Source: Isoetes taiwanensis
Lineage: Eukaryota; Streptophyta; Lycopodiopsida; Isoetales; Isoetaceae
Assembly (NCBI GenBank): GCA_021234155.1
Contig: JAJEKV010000242.1
Coordinates: 122,001 to 186,000 of the forward strand
Reading direction: 5' to 3'
DNA length: 64,000 nucleotides
A program made the position numbers and the translations under genes. Below are positions 10,805 through 22,530 of this stretch, piece after piece. A model generated the notes under the pieces. That model worked only from the letters and a program-made list of their open reading frames with translations, did not search any database and was not told where the DNA came from. The first letter of the stretch is position 1. Each line of letters starts with the position of its first letter.

Positions 10805-12420
10805 CGGAGATCAAACATCGTTGCTGATTTTCTCCGCAATGTAGCGATGCTTTTTGGATTTCAAGAATGCCTTATAGTCCCTAATGGCTGTTGCCGAAGC
10901 CGTGGATTTAAGATGATGCGTAGTGACTCTTTAGAGCCTTTACATTCAGCGTCAAACCGGGTTTTGAGGGAATTACGCATGTCCCTTCGCGGGGCTTTTT
11001 GCCTAAAAGCATTCATCGCTGTCATGGTAAGGCCTTCACCAACCAACCATTCACACTTATCATGCAATGTATAGAGGGCATCAATCCCCTGTAGCTCACT
11101 TTTCGCCCACCTCATATCCCCAAGAGCTTCGATAGTTCGGGGGTGTATTCCAAACCCCGAGGGCACTCGGTCCCCGTGGGCCACGCCACCGAAAGTGTCT
11201 CCAATCCAAAGTGACATAAAGTGGATAGTGGTTCGACAAAGTCTCTTCATCCCTTGTTCCGTGGTTCGCCGCGAAATCTCTAATGATATCAAGTTCCGCA
11301 CCGGAGCAAGAGATAGTCCACCACGCCGGCTCCACCATCGCCCCATCGCTTCGCGAAGTGAAGCCCGACGCGCCATCCGACATACTATTGCAGATCACCA
11401 TGTCAAAGATCGACATAGCTGGACCAACTCTTCCAAAGGCCTTGGAGATCGTATCAGGAGCGGCTTACATGTTGGGATGCCTCGTTTCTAGTCAAAGTGG
11501 GTTGGAGTCGCATTTCCCAAAGGTGACCGATCGCCATCTTGCGCGCGTGCATTGAAATCTCCCAATAAAAACACATGACCCTCCTCACGTCACGCTCTAT
11601 GTCATCATACGAGTTCCCTATAGGGCATATGCACATCTATATCCGCCTCGATGAACCACAGAGAATTTTAGGGTTTCATGGGGTATATAACATCCTGCGA
11701 TAAACAAGGGCGATGGTGAGGCTCAAAAGACTTATCCACGGTAGCGGTTGAGTCTATCGACCTTGTGGAGGCGAGTGGATGCTATAGCATCTTTGAAGTA
11801 GCACCGACCCCTCCATACCCTTGCCATGGCTTGATTGGCCGCTGAGAAATGATGGTACCCCAGGATGTCCGATAACGATGACCACTATATTCCCATGTCT
11901 CTTACAAGAAGATGATGTCCATACACGTGAACAATTTCAGCAATGCCGGCGGCCGCTTGGAAATCCCCTACAGTTCCACGATACAATTGAAGGCACTCTT
12001 CCTATCTTTTGTCTGTGGTGGGACGCCCATCCTTGATCCCATGGAGGCTGCGGGAGTTGGGCCATTGGCGGCCGGGGATCTCATGTCCCAACCCCCTGGC
12101 CAGGGTGGGTGGTGCGGGTACTTGGTCCAGGCTGCCGTGTGTGATCCACCATACGGAGGTGGGGGATCCGAAGTGTAGTCCCCCACGGGCCGCCGCCTTA
12201 ATCGCTGTTGGGTCGTGGGCACAAATACCTTCATCTTGCCATTCACCAAGCTTGCCCGATCCCCCACCGCCGGACACTTCAATCTTTTGAACTCCTCCCC
12301 TCTCCTTCGTTGAGCCGTGGTCCGGATCCATGTCTAAGTACCGTCTCCCCTTCAAGCGACTAAGCGACCTGCGGCATCAACGTCTTCGATGCCTGGTCGA
12401 GCAGTGTGAGTTTAGCTAGC
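10805..12420 (-). pseudogene. LINE apurinic-type endonuclease region, broken
   Basis: The minus strand at 11539-11580 encodes VFLLGDFNARAQ, the GDFN active-site motif of LINE endonucleases. Farther along, LSNHYPL near 11230 corresponds to the SDHxPL motif at the domain end. The distal part up to about 12.4 kb is Gly/Pro-rich with no clear motif. Frames alternate, so no intact product exists. Confidence 0.6.
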
Positions 12421-12820
12421 CGGGGTCTCATGCTTGGCCCTCCGACTCTGGTCGGGTTTCTATAGAGGGTGGCTATTCATAATGCACTATTTAGTTCATT
12501 TTTCCCTCTGCAACTTCAAACTCTTAAACATTTTCCATTCACCCAATGAGCTTTGGGCCTAGGTATACTCAATAATCTAACCACTAGACTACCATTGTGA
12601 TGGGAAAATTTATTTTTCCCCTCGTTTTTCCTTTTCCTTGATGGTAGTAAGTGGGTTTTAGCCTAGGCGTCCTTGAAATTACATCTCTCCTAGTTTCCAT
12701 TCCATTTCTAAGTTCCACGTGAAATTGAGTTGGATCTAGCTGTTGAAAAGGACGAGCTACGAATCTGGCAATATAAATACTAGCCTGCTCCTTGGATTTA
12801 AGTTGCATTTAAACCCTCAA
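12421..12820. other. No gene recognised
   Basis: Short unconserved ORFs only (for example 12584-12808, minus). Nothing beyond a T-rich stretch is seen. Confidence 0.4.
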
Positions 12821-13190
12821 GTTCAGTGGAAGAATAAACTGAATTTAAAAAATAGACCAAATGATACAACATAATCAGAAATTTCATGCCTTACATTTTT
12901 TTGGAAGTACCAAAGGTGACTGCGAAAAATCAAGCTCCATAGTATGTTGGCTCTACATATCAACGAAAGGCAAGAATCGATTCTATCAAAAAAAAAAAAT
13001 TGCTAAGCCGTTCAATGGAAGAATAGGCAAAATCTAAAAAATAGACCAGATCATACAACATAGTCAGAAGTCTCATGCCTTGCATTTTCTTTGGAAGTTC
13101 AGAGATGAGTGCGAAAAAGCAGCTTCATAGTCTATTACCCTATTCGAAATTCATATCAGCGAAGGGCAAGATGATTCTAACAACAAAGCT
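12821..13190. repeat. Tandem duplication of a ~190-bp unit
   Basis: Units starting at about 12821 and 13010 share TCA(G/A)TGGAAGAATA, AAAAAATAGACCA, ATACAACATA(A/G)TCAGAA, TCATGCCTT and the AAGGCAAGA region in the same order, with scattered substitutions. Neither copy has coding features. Confidence 0.75.
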
Positions 13191-13484
13191 CAGCCTAAAC
13201 CCTAAAAATCAAAATCTTGTCTAGAAAAAAGGAAAACTTAATAAAGAATGATTTGGAATAGAGTAGAATGACTTTTTATCATCTACTGAGACCAATTGGC
13301 CTATGGGACAAAGAGAATAGCAAATATATTACTATCATGAAAAAAATCCCCACCTAAAAGGGTTTTCAAGAGAAGTGTATTGCAAAACTGTGCAATGAGA
13401 AACCAGAGGTACAATTCATTTCCTCTTGGGAGGATATATTTGAAGGTATATATCCAAAACCACTTGAAGATATGATCCCATCGC

Positions 13485-14553
13485 TTTTTTTTTTTTTTTT
13501 TTTTTTTTTTTTGGGGGAGGGGTATCATCGGACCCCAGACCTCAACTCCATATACGAGAACATGCTCTACTAAAGCCCTGAACAAATTTGACTAATGGCC
13601 CTAGGCATATAGCTATGCTTTGGTGACTATTGTTCTGCATGGCATACAATGCTTTCCAGCCTGCTATGACACGCAATCGGATGGAAGTGTCTCAGTATGT
13701 GATAATAGGAAACTCCACCCCCAAATACTTATAAGTGGGAGCCACCACCACATTTTGGCCCTGATAGGTGAAGGATGGAATTCGTGGTTGGCGCAAGGAT
13801 GAAACCACCAGTACCTTGGTCTTGATCGCATGCCAGTGAACTGGCAGAAGGTATCCAAAGCATTGAAGTGGCACTGCATATTGCCTGGATGTAGGCTAAG
13901 AGGTCCATGTCAATAGCATAGATGAGATGTCGGATTATGTGGTGCAAGAGCTGCCCCTCTTCCCCCTAACCTCCTTCCCATGTTCAGCAAGTCAAGCTTC
14001 CAACTGGTCACTATACAAGCTAAAGAGCGTCAGAGAGAGTGGGCAGCCCTAGCGTGTTCCAATATTGTTGACGACTACCTGTCCTAATAGTGCCAGTCTG
14101 CCTGAGCATACCTCATGCAGCCTTTATATTGCATTTTGCAGATCTATAGAGGCTCCAACTGCCTCAATCTGCTCCATAGTTTATCCCAAGGCACAGTGTC
14201 AAAAGCTTTGGCAAAGTCCACAAAGTAGCAGTAAAGGTCTTGCTGACAATTCCGGCTATCTTCCATCAAGGTTCATAGAATGAAAATATGATCAATAATG
14301 GGCTGGCGTGGCCGAAACCCCATCTACCTAAGAGCACGTACCTCTGCTTCCTCTGCCCGCATCGTCAACTACTGCTCAAAGAATACCAGCCAGCAATTTT
14401 GCAAAGAGCAAACTAACCATGATGGTGCCGTAATTGATCGAGTACTGAGGGTCGTCCATATTGTATATTGGAACTACTCTACTAGTGGTCCATTGTGGGA
14501 AAAAGTCCTCTTGCAATGCCTTATTTAACAATGCTATCAGGATGGGTATTATC
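13485..14553 (-). pseudogene. LINE reverse transcriptase fragment with poly(A) tail
   Basis: On the minus strand, motif A reads YFVDFAKAFDTVPWDK (14169-14226), upstream of a decayed motif C, LIYAIDMDLLA, where the expected YADD is YAID. KTKVLVVSSL and APTYKYLGVEF follow, the usual thumb region. The 3' end is a 28-base poly(T) on the plus strand (13485-13512), the LINE's poly(A) tail. The 5' side is cut by a gypsy LTR at 14554. Loss of the catalytic Asp and frameshifts make it inactive. Confidence 0.8.
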
Positions 14554-15891
14554 TGTGACGCTCCCCTACTTGGGATGGCCAAGTGTCCGGACGAGGACCA
14601 CGGAGGTGTCATTCTTCCCACGTCCTCTATGGAAATCCTATAAAACGGAAGCGTACATACATGTTAGCATATAACAATCATGCTGAAATAATATACCACT
14701 ACGAAGGGTGGCCCATCCATCATCATCAGTAAAAAGGACAATACTAGCATAAACAACATGAATAGCACATCATGACAAGGCCTCTACCCTGGGCTCAGAC
14801 TCCATGGGGTCAACTGACGGTCACGGTCTCAAGATACCAACAGACGAAAGTATAATATGGTGTTGGCTAGCATAAGACAATGGCTAGGATAGTCCACTCC
14901 ATATCCGCCCCCCACTTTGCAAATAGGCTGAAACATGATATGGCGTGATTGTAGCCTTCCGGAGATGCAATCTCATGGAATCACCCTATGAGACTACTCC
15001 AGGTTCCCTGGTCCGATGAGGCAGGTCAGGGAAGCATCCCCTCCCTGAACATAATGGATCCCTGGGTGTGCTAGAGACTACGTGCCACTAGATGCACACG
15101 TAGCCGTACCCGACTGGAACCCTCCAAAATCCATGGACCGCTAGGCGCACCCATCGAGCCAAGGACGCCCATATAAGCACACTCCCGCGACCCAGGAGGT
15201 GTCAGACCTATACTCGGCCCCACCGCGAGGACCGGCTATAAGCCTAGCACACTGTAGGAGTCTTGTGGCCCCGCTAGGCAAGACTCCACCCCCGGTTCAC
15301 CATTGTGCTCGTTGTCTAGTGCTGATTCACATAATAGCTTCCACATCCAGGTGGGCTCTTGTGCACAAGCCGCATTTATTAAATTTTAAGGATTCTAGCT
15401 AGGAACATCTCTAGTTCTAAGAGGCTTTTAGGTCTCTACCCTTCCCTTAACCCCAATACATGGAAGGAACAGAAAAAAAGAATATAACACCATCCAAGTA
15501 TCTATCATCATCATAATAACATATGAAAGAGAATTTAACCATTCCATCTATTCAAAGAAGTGTTAGTGGAAGTACAAAATATCTAGGGACTAACCAGTCT
15601 CTTGGCTGGAGCCTTTATCACGGAAGGCCTCCATTCTTCGGGTCCGTTGGCAAGAACTTGTAGCTGCTCTTCGTCTCCTCTTCCCCAATCGATTTTGAGG
15701 CAGAAATGGGGGTAGCTAGGACCCCAATTTCTCCTATCAACTTGGCAAGTCCCACTTGGCCAATTGATTTGGACCAGGTGGCGCTCCCCTATTGGTTCCA
15801 TTTAACTAATTATAACTTAATTAGCATAATTAGGTTGTTTATCCACTATTTTTATTAGCATAGCTAATAAAATTCCTTTTAAGTGAACCCA
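14554..15891 (-). repeat. Ty3/gypsy LTR, minus orientation (~1.34 kb)
   Basis: The plus strand begins TGTGACGCTCCCC at 14554, the reverse complement of the LTR end, and interrupts a LINE RT. Its reverse complement aligns in order with 28.0-28.9 kb: the segments around GTGCACAAGAGCCC, CTCATCGG, GGATGGAGTGGACTA and ACGCTTCCG are shared. The opposite boundary is placed where TG follows a purine-rich AATAGGGGAT tract (15891). It lies downstream of gag on the minus strand, so it is the 3' LTR, with pol deleted between. Confidence 0.7.
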
Positions 15892-16990
15892 AGTTATCCC
15901 CTATTGAGATATGAGCCTCCTTTGAGATTGCTTGAAGAATATCTTGGACAACCTCTGTGTGGTACTAGCAGACTTATCTGGGACGGTGAAGGAAACTTTC
16001 TTATCCTGCTTCTGATACCCAGTTGATGAAGGTGGTCCGGGACTAGGTGAACGTCCCTTGCATGTTGTATAACCCCTATTCTAACCAAAGGTAGAGGGTC
16101 GTGGTGGATGGTACTTAGGAGTGTCCTCTTCGAGGCTAAGAGCCTTAGCTTCTGCTTCTACTACTATTTTGGGGTCATATGCTCGAACCATCTTCCTTAA
16201 GGTAGGAGATAACCCTTCAATGTATCCCTCGACTGGTCTGCGCTCATTTATCCTTGGGACATACAAGCGCAGCCTCATGAACTCATCTATATATGCTTGG
16301 ACGGTCATTTTTTTGTTTCAGACGGTAAAAGGTCTGAATCTGCTGGCAGCGATGAGCTCTGGGAACATAATGAGACTTAAAGGCTTTGGCAAATACCTTG
16401 TATCTGCACTTACCCCGCGTCAATCCATGGGAGCTGGCGTATCCTTTCCACCAGATACGGGCAGACCCTGTAAGATTTGTGGTGGCCACCTTGCCGATAT
16501 CCTTCTGTGTCATGCCATAGAATTTCCCAAACTCATGCATCTCGTCTAACCAAGATTCGGAATCCACTCTGGACCTTTTCTTGCCCGAGAACTGCGCCAA
16601 CTTGTGGTTCTTCAAGATGCTAGTGATGGCAGAATCCACAGTTTTCTGATAATCCTTTTTCCTGGCCCTGGCATGGTCATCCTTTGATTCAAACGAGTTT
16701 GATGAGTCAAACGGCTCAGACGAGGTATCCGAGGATGAGCTGTTCCGTGTACACTTCGAGCGGGTGGATGTAACTGGAGCAGGTACTGGTACCGGTGGTG
16801 GTGGCTGCTGGTCTAGTAGAACAGGAACCTTGGGGCCATCTTCCTGTGGTGCCGGTGGTGGATTGGTATGCAATACATATGCCTGGAGCTCGGTAAGCTA
16901 TCGCTTCATAAGGGTGAGCTCCTGTTCCGGAGTAAGACGACGAGGTTGCACTGGTGTCGCCCACGGAGAGGGACGTGCACCGTCTATAAT
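15892..16990 (-). pseudogene. Ty3/gypsy Gag
   Basis: The 16283-16873 frame has a Pro-rich N-terminus, then a capsid region with SGSARIWWKGYASSHGL-like sequence (here TGSARIWWKGYASSHGL) and FKSHYVPRAHRCQQIQTFY. It continues in another frame (16081-16308) with YIDEFMRLRLYVPRINERRP and VEGYIEGLSPTLRKM, typical of plant gypsy Gag. A basic C-terminal piece follows toward 15900. The same blocks recur at 56.9-57.3 kb. Protease, RT and integrase are absent, so this copy has lost pol. Confidence 0.75.
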
Positions 16991-18290
16991 ATAAACGAAA
17001 TGGAAATAAGCACAAGATGTCACGTGATTACTATAAAATCATTGATACAAAATTTCTTGATATTAAGATGGACATAGGGTTACATTTGGCGTAATGCCGA
17101 GACAAACAACAAAGACAAAAATTTATTTATATAAGAGGCCTTAACAAAAGGTTGGTCTATGGTGTCATAAGGGGATGGAGGACTGCATAGCGGATACTCT
17201 CCATCACTGCACACACTAGTTTATATTTGGCCCAAGCTTGGATGATAGGATCCTGATACTCGAGGGTCGGGTTTATGATCAAGAGGAGAAGTCGCGCATT
17301 GCGTGATATAGCTCCCATAGGTAGTCATCCGCATCCATGAATGCTTCTTCGTTGGTGAATTCCCAATAGGACCAACCTCGTTGCAAGTTTTGGAGAGCTT
17401 TGTCACGGAGGAGCGTGACAATTTCCCACCCTTTAGTGGTGTAATACGGCACCTGCAACAACCCCGATAATAGATGTACACTCCATAAGCCATTCCTTAT
17501 ACTAAGAATCCATCAAGAGGAGAGACACAAGTAATATAGGAAGACCAAAATTTGTATTAAAAGTGGCATAGAATCGCCGATACAATAGTACATATATTAT
17601 AATGGCCGAAGGCCATATTCCATAACCTCAAGGAATTACGTTCAGGAACTAGGTCCCATATCCTTATCCATTGGCGTAGGGGTGAAAGTATGCTGGTGGG
17701 TAGCAAATAAACGCGAGCCCAGTACCAGCACCAGCACCCAAAATACATTTTTTTCCACCCTTCATACATTTTTTTCCCACCCTTCACCTATATAGTACCA
17801 CCTATTTTCTGCCCGTCTAGTCATCTAGCCCGTGCCGTTTATACAATCATTACCGCTTTTGCTTGCCGCGTAATGAATGACGACTGCAACTGTAACTGTG
17901 AGACAAACTAACTTTCGAATTTGAGTTTTCCAAATCTCTTTCTTTCTCTACAGGCCAAGCAACCCCAAGGATTAGGTTTTCTCGATTTCCACAATAAAAC
18001 AAACAAGATCAACTATGGTAAAGAAGGTGGCCAATCCGCCCTCTCAGCAATAATTCCAACAGGCCATGCGATACAAAGCAAAAGCAACTAAACAAAATTT
18101 CTATGGGTTTAGGGTCCTGTTAATTCGATTTTCTTGCATTCTTCCAGCGGAAAAACGTTCCCTTAAGACGGACACGGCTGATTCGAACAGAAGAAGACTT
18201 CCATGCGTATCTTGAGATTGCGCTAAGCGAGGGGCGTTCATCCCTCTCAATTCGGAGCAGACCTCATATCTGCAGCGGTACAATGAAGTT
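16991..18290. other. Region upstream of gag, unassigned
   Basis: Minus-strand ORFs at 17221-17493 and 17557-17787 have no family resemblance I can name. One frame contains WSYWEFTNEEAFMDADDYLW. The expected 5' LTR and primer-binding site of the gypsy element are not found, so its 5' end is missing or replaced. Confidence 0.35.
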
Positions 18291-20400
18291 TGGGATACCA
18301 GCGGGGGTCATTCGGCAAAACTTCTATTGACAAGGTAAGGCAGAGTAACGAAAAGCTCCCTAATTGAACTTCGAGCAAAATATACCCGGACGGATTGAAG
18401 AACGGAGAAGTTAGAAAGACGAGATCATACCTATTTGCATTTAATAACTGCCGAGGAGCGGCGGGATCCGCAGAGAAGTTCAAGGTTAATTGGGCGCTAT
18501 TCAGCAGAAAGAGTCACCGCCAGCGTTCAAAGAAGCGGCAGCGAGACCGGCAAATCTCAACAAACCACAGCACACAGAAAGCATAGCGAAAGGCAAGTTT
18601 CAGGAGGCAACCGGTATTAAATTAGAAGGGAGGATCCATTAGGGCGTTGCAATGTGCCCAACGGCTTACAAACGGCTTATGGGGGAGAACATATGCACTG
18701 GAAGTCATGTGCAAAGCTTTGCAGAAACCCTAAACATCACGGAAGTGATTTAGTCTCCAAGAAGGAGCTAGTTGTCCGGTCAAGGCTAAGGGAGCTTTCT
18801 TCGCCTTCACAAGAAAAATTGCTTTTGAAAATAAAAGACAACATGTCACGCCTTCAAGCCCCATTGTGGGTCGAGTCCGGTAATTCGGGCCGAAGCTCTT
18901 GAAGCTTAGAGAGAGAGAAAGACATGGCAGAAAGTACATGCTCAAAACCCTTGTTGAAATGGGGTGGCCCATGAGATGACGGGATAGTTCAACGGTGGCC
19001 ACTATAGTGCTGAGGTTGCAAACAATGAAGTGCATCTTGCAAAAGCCCCCAGCATCTACAAAAATGTCAACAGCTCGTGGAACTTACAAAGAGAGTCGGC
19101 TTGTGAGCATCTATCCCGCTGCCATTCGTGTTGCCAATTGAGATGAGAGAGATGCTCCACATGCGGGCTCGCATTCCGTGGATGATTACACCCTTAGTCC
19201 GGGTTGAAATGTGGCCACGTATATCATGTCACCGCACCACTTTGCTTTTGGAGAAGACACACTGCTTTGAATGCTCAGAAACAGTTCAAAGAAGCTTAGT
19301 GGAGGAATTGGGGAAGATAGTCACAGAACCCTTATATCTTCGGGGCAGCACACAAACACATAGTTGAGACAATTGACATAGATGAGGTGGTAGCTACAAC
19401 TCAGCATAAACAATGAAAAAGGAAGCATTAAAACACCTCTTAGTAAAGGACCCCGGACACAAGTCTACAAGGACTCGAACTCCACAAGCAAGAACAACCA
19501 AAAAAGGTACACACTTGTTTCCTGAATTGGGAACATTAGAAGCGCTCTGAGACGGTACACCCAACAGAGTCAGCGGTCAATAAAGACAATCACGAAACAC
19601 TCGAAAGCACAAAGGGTCAAGACACCAACACGGTCCAAAGCAGATTCGATGGAGTTCCGGCGAAGTTCACAAATACACTATAGTTCCAAATTTCGCATTT
19701 GCCTCTACAAAGGCCTCCTCTAACTGCTTGTTGATGCGGTCGGACAAGGATGTTGAAGATGTGGAGAAAGCGGTCAACAAGGTTGTGGCCCGATGCATAA
19801 GGCTCATAAGGTCAAGGACCAAAAATGTTCTGAACCCAGGCGGTGAGGGTGAGCTTGATGATTCGGTTGATGAGGGCGTGCCTATAGACGTCGCACTAGG
19901 GAAGAAACCCCAGTCTAATGTAATTTTCCCATACTTGTTTCAGGCCCAATTTTGATTGCACAAGACTCGCCAAAAGAAAGCGGTTAAAAGGTTTTTGTTT
20001 AATACCATAATATATTTATTTTCCCCATTGTGTCCTTGTAAAATTTGTTTGGAGTTTCAACCTAGGGATCAATATGCATTTGCCTTGAAGGAGAAGGCGT
20101 GACACAAGTGGTACTTATATTTAAGATGAAGATAGTGAGAGAACCAGCACGAGAAAAATGAAGAAACCAAAGTGCCAAAAACAACCTCTTACATATAAAA
20201 GGTGCAATCCAATATTTAGGTTCAAGCGGTTATTTTTTTTTGTCTTATTTCACTTGGCACAAACTCTAACATACAAAAGGTGCACATTATCCTGTTATAT
20301 TTCAAAATGTGTATTCTCTACAAATTTCAGTTGGTAATTGGAGCTCATCCTTGCATGCGGGGAGAACAAGACAAGGTCTTTGCAAGGGTTACCGATAGCC
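18291..20400. other. Unassigned sequence with short ORFs
   Basis: Short plus-strand ORFs (18654-18902, 19128-19367, 19728-19955) have no recognisable domain, signal peptide or repeats. They may be fragments of a decayed element. Confidence 0.35.
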
Positions 20401-20629
20401 GTGAAACACCCATACATTGGGGGTGGAGATACTACTGCAGATGTATCTAACTATGGCTATCAAAGACTCTCCATCATTTGGTAGCAAAGATAAGCAGAGT
20501 CCGGCCCAGTCGCGACAACGCCCGGCATCTTTCGATAGCACTTCCCAGCAGAGTCCAAAGACACATCGCAAACCGACGGACGAAGCACGATGCGCAAAGA
20601 CACATCGGCAATGGTTGCAAACGTCGAGG

Positions 20630-21372
20630 GATGGACACCCGCGGAAGTTGATGGTGCTTGACATAAATGGAAAAGGGCCGCACGCAACCTACAACAGAGG
20701 AGATTGAACCATAAATTCTTGCCTCCACCACAAAGCGAACCATGTTGTAAAAGCGCAAGTAAGTACCTCATTTTGCGCACTGTGGTATCATGAGTTTGTG
20801 GGGGTAGGGCACCGCAGAGGTTTGATATTGTGATCCGGAGTGCTTTTCTACCGGAATACAAGGGACATGGTGGATGCATTGTTCCCGCATTTGCGCACCA
20901 AATTCTTGAAGGTGTATGATCAAGAGCATTGCTTTGCATGCGAGCATCCAACCAAAGACAAAGAAAGCAACTTTTTGTTTAAGGAGTTGAAGGTTGTACT
21001 TGAGGATTTTCCTCAATATCATGGTATGATTTTCTTGGTAGATGATGCCTACACAAAGGGTTTCTAAACCCTGCACACACAACCGTTCCTGTTATGCCTT
21101 TCAAGAGGCAAGAAGAGGACAACTTTTTGCAGACCAGGGTGTGTCCAGCATTGGATTACTTGTCTTCTCATACAGTACAGGAAACAATCTCACAAATAGA
21201 CATCACTGATGCATGGCTGGAAGAGGAGACAGTTGCAGTGCTGGATTACTGTCTCAACAACTACCTTGTCTCGGCCTACTATATCCTGAATGCTCTAGTA
21301 GAAGTACAAAGGCGCTTCTCGGGCACCCTTCCTGGTGACGAGCATAACTCTCAAAACTTTAATGACTCATGA
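20630..21372 (+). pseudogene. FCP1/SCP-like (NLI-interacting factor) phosphatase pseudogene
   Basis: Motif order fits plant HAD phosphatases of the NIF domain. KLMVLDING near 20645-20672 resembles the motif I strand, with the second catalytic Asp replaced. KVYDQEHCFACEHPTK and KELKVVLEDFP follow, then FLVDDAYTKGF near 21035-21066, the LIDDSPYKA-like motif. After a one-base shift comes LNPAHTTVPVMPFK and a helical tail to 21372. A stop and frameshift separate the blocks, and most DxDGT residues are lost, so catalytic activity is unlikely. Confidence 0.6.
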
Positions 21373-22137
21373 AATAACCATTGTACACTACCCTTTTGTA
21401 ATATATGTATGATTCCTTTGTGCTATCTTGAGTTTGGTGGGTGTGTAATGTCCAAATAGATGAAGACAATGATAGAAACCCAAAACCATGCAAAATAATC
21501 TTTCTTTTGGAGCATTATCAATTGTCGTGTAAAAGATATAAAATGTCATAGCCTAAGATTTTAAGCTTTAAATTGAAATGTGATGATAATGGCCAAATAA
21601 GATTGGGAAGGAGAACTTCACAACTCCCCCTTTCTTTCTTTTTTTTTTTTTTTTTTTTTTCCCAAATCCTTCATCAAATTGCTTTTAAATGCTCAAGTTA
21701 TTTGTTTAAAATCCAAGTTATTCTATGTACGGGTTTGAAACTTAATTTCAAACCGTAAATATCTCACTACGCTTCTTTCTATGGCTTAGAGTTGATACAA
21801 TTCAACAAACAAAACCATGCTATGTCATATTTTTGAGTAACCATACCTTCAACGAACTAAAATGAAGGATAGAGATAGTTTTCCAATACAATCTATTATA
21901 AGACTCTTCAAATACTACATATGTAATTGAAAAGATTAACAAGGAATACCCCACACCTACATTGTTTATCCCCAGCATTTACCATATATTACATGTCATA
22001 CGGTGAAGAGGTTTAAACTTGAAACCTCTTCATACTTAAGTTTAGAATCAAAATATTTAGAAAGAACATGCTTATCACATAGTTCTGTTATTTAGATGCT
22101 TTAGATTTTTAGATCTAGCACAAGGGCAATTGTAATG
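21373..22137. other. AT-rich sequence with poly(T) run
   Basis: No gene. A (CTTT)n/poly(T) tract occupies 21631-21660. The part nearest 22137 would be the 3' flank of the minus-strand gene that follows; no strong AATAAA signal is seen. Confidence 0.5.
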
Positions 22138-22449
22138 TTATGGAGAAGCCTTATTGTTGGAGTAACAGCCATGCTTGAAGCCACATAAGTTCATAATGTA
22201 GTTGACTTGGTAAGGGCTCACAGAACATAGACATCCATAATATTGGGAAAGAGGAGTGCAACATTGATTGACAAATTGAGGATTATTTGTTCCCCATTGG
22301 TAACTATAACCATAGCTAGAGTAGCAATTGCCATACCAAGAACCAATGAGGCGGCCGTCACACTGCTGATAATACTGAGCATTTGCTCCAAGTGCCATAA
22401 CAATCACCATTGCTATTAATATAACCATTGATGCTGCAATCTTCTCCAT
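22138..22449 (-). CDS. Secreted Tyr-rich eight-cysteine (nsLTP/prolamin-superfamily-like) protein
   Basis: The 103-residue reading starts at the Met at 22449, because a hydrophobic signal peptide begins there (MEKIAASMVILIAMVIVMAL, cleavage likely after GANA). An upstream in-frame Met at 22530 would bury it. The mature chain has exactly eight Cys in the order C-C-CC-CxC-C-C, spacings 11, 20, 0, 8, 1, 13 and 5. That is the eight-cysteine motif of plant non-specific lipid-transfer and related proteins, with the CC-x8-CxC of type 2 LTPs but a shorter CxC-to-C spacing. It is rich in Tyr, Ser, Asn and Gln. A secreted wall, surface or reproductive protein is likely; ligand unknown. The frame is intact and single-exon. 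Confidence 0.72.
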   Translation of the reverse strand: MEKIAASMVILIAMVIVMALGANAQYYQQCDGRLIGSWYGNCYSSYGYSYQWGTNNPQFVNQCCTPLSQYYGCLCSVSPYQVNYIMNLCGFKHGCYSNNKASP

Positions 22450-22469
22450 TGCCAATACAAAGTATGCCC

Positions 22470-22500
22470 CTTGCTCTATATTGTGGCATAAGCCTCTACC
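22470..22500 (-). promoter_or_regulatory. Possible TATA region of the eight-cysteine protein gene
   Basis: On the minus strand an ACAATATAGAGC stretch lies roughly 30-40 bases before the chosen start codon. It is TATA-like but leaves little room for a 5' leader, so transcription might instead start from the upstream AT-rich region near 22600. Confidence 0.25.
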
Positions 22501-22530
22501 TTGCCTTAAATTCTCTATTTTTTGGCCCAT

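Larger units (their letters stand above)
7873..12420 (-). mobile_element. LINE remnant, minus strand
   Basis: The GC-rich 4.5-kb block reads on the minus strand as endonuclease, linker, reverse transcriptase and 3' region in the correct order from 12.4 to 7.9 kb. The 3' end shows GGACGTTAAAATATAC followed by a (CTTC)n tail (plus-strand GAAG repeats, 7878-7898). A second LINE tail in the window, near 58.2 kb, has the same GGACGTTAA end. Many frameshifts interrupt it, and a hAT MITE (10080-10668) sits in the endonuclease-RT linker. Confidence 0.75.

Noticed and set aside
12002-12355. Overlapping long ORFs on both strands in a GC-rich block
   Set aside because: Frames on opposite strands are equally long and Gly/Pro-rich, as expected from high GC; only the LINE endonuclease reading is supported by motifs.
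19128-19367. Candidate small protein at 19128-19367
   Set aside because: No domain, no codon or context support, and neighbouring frames are equally plausible.
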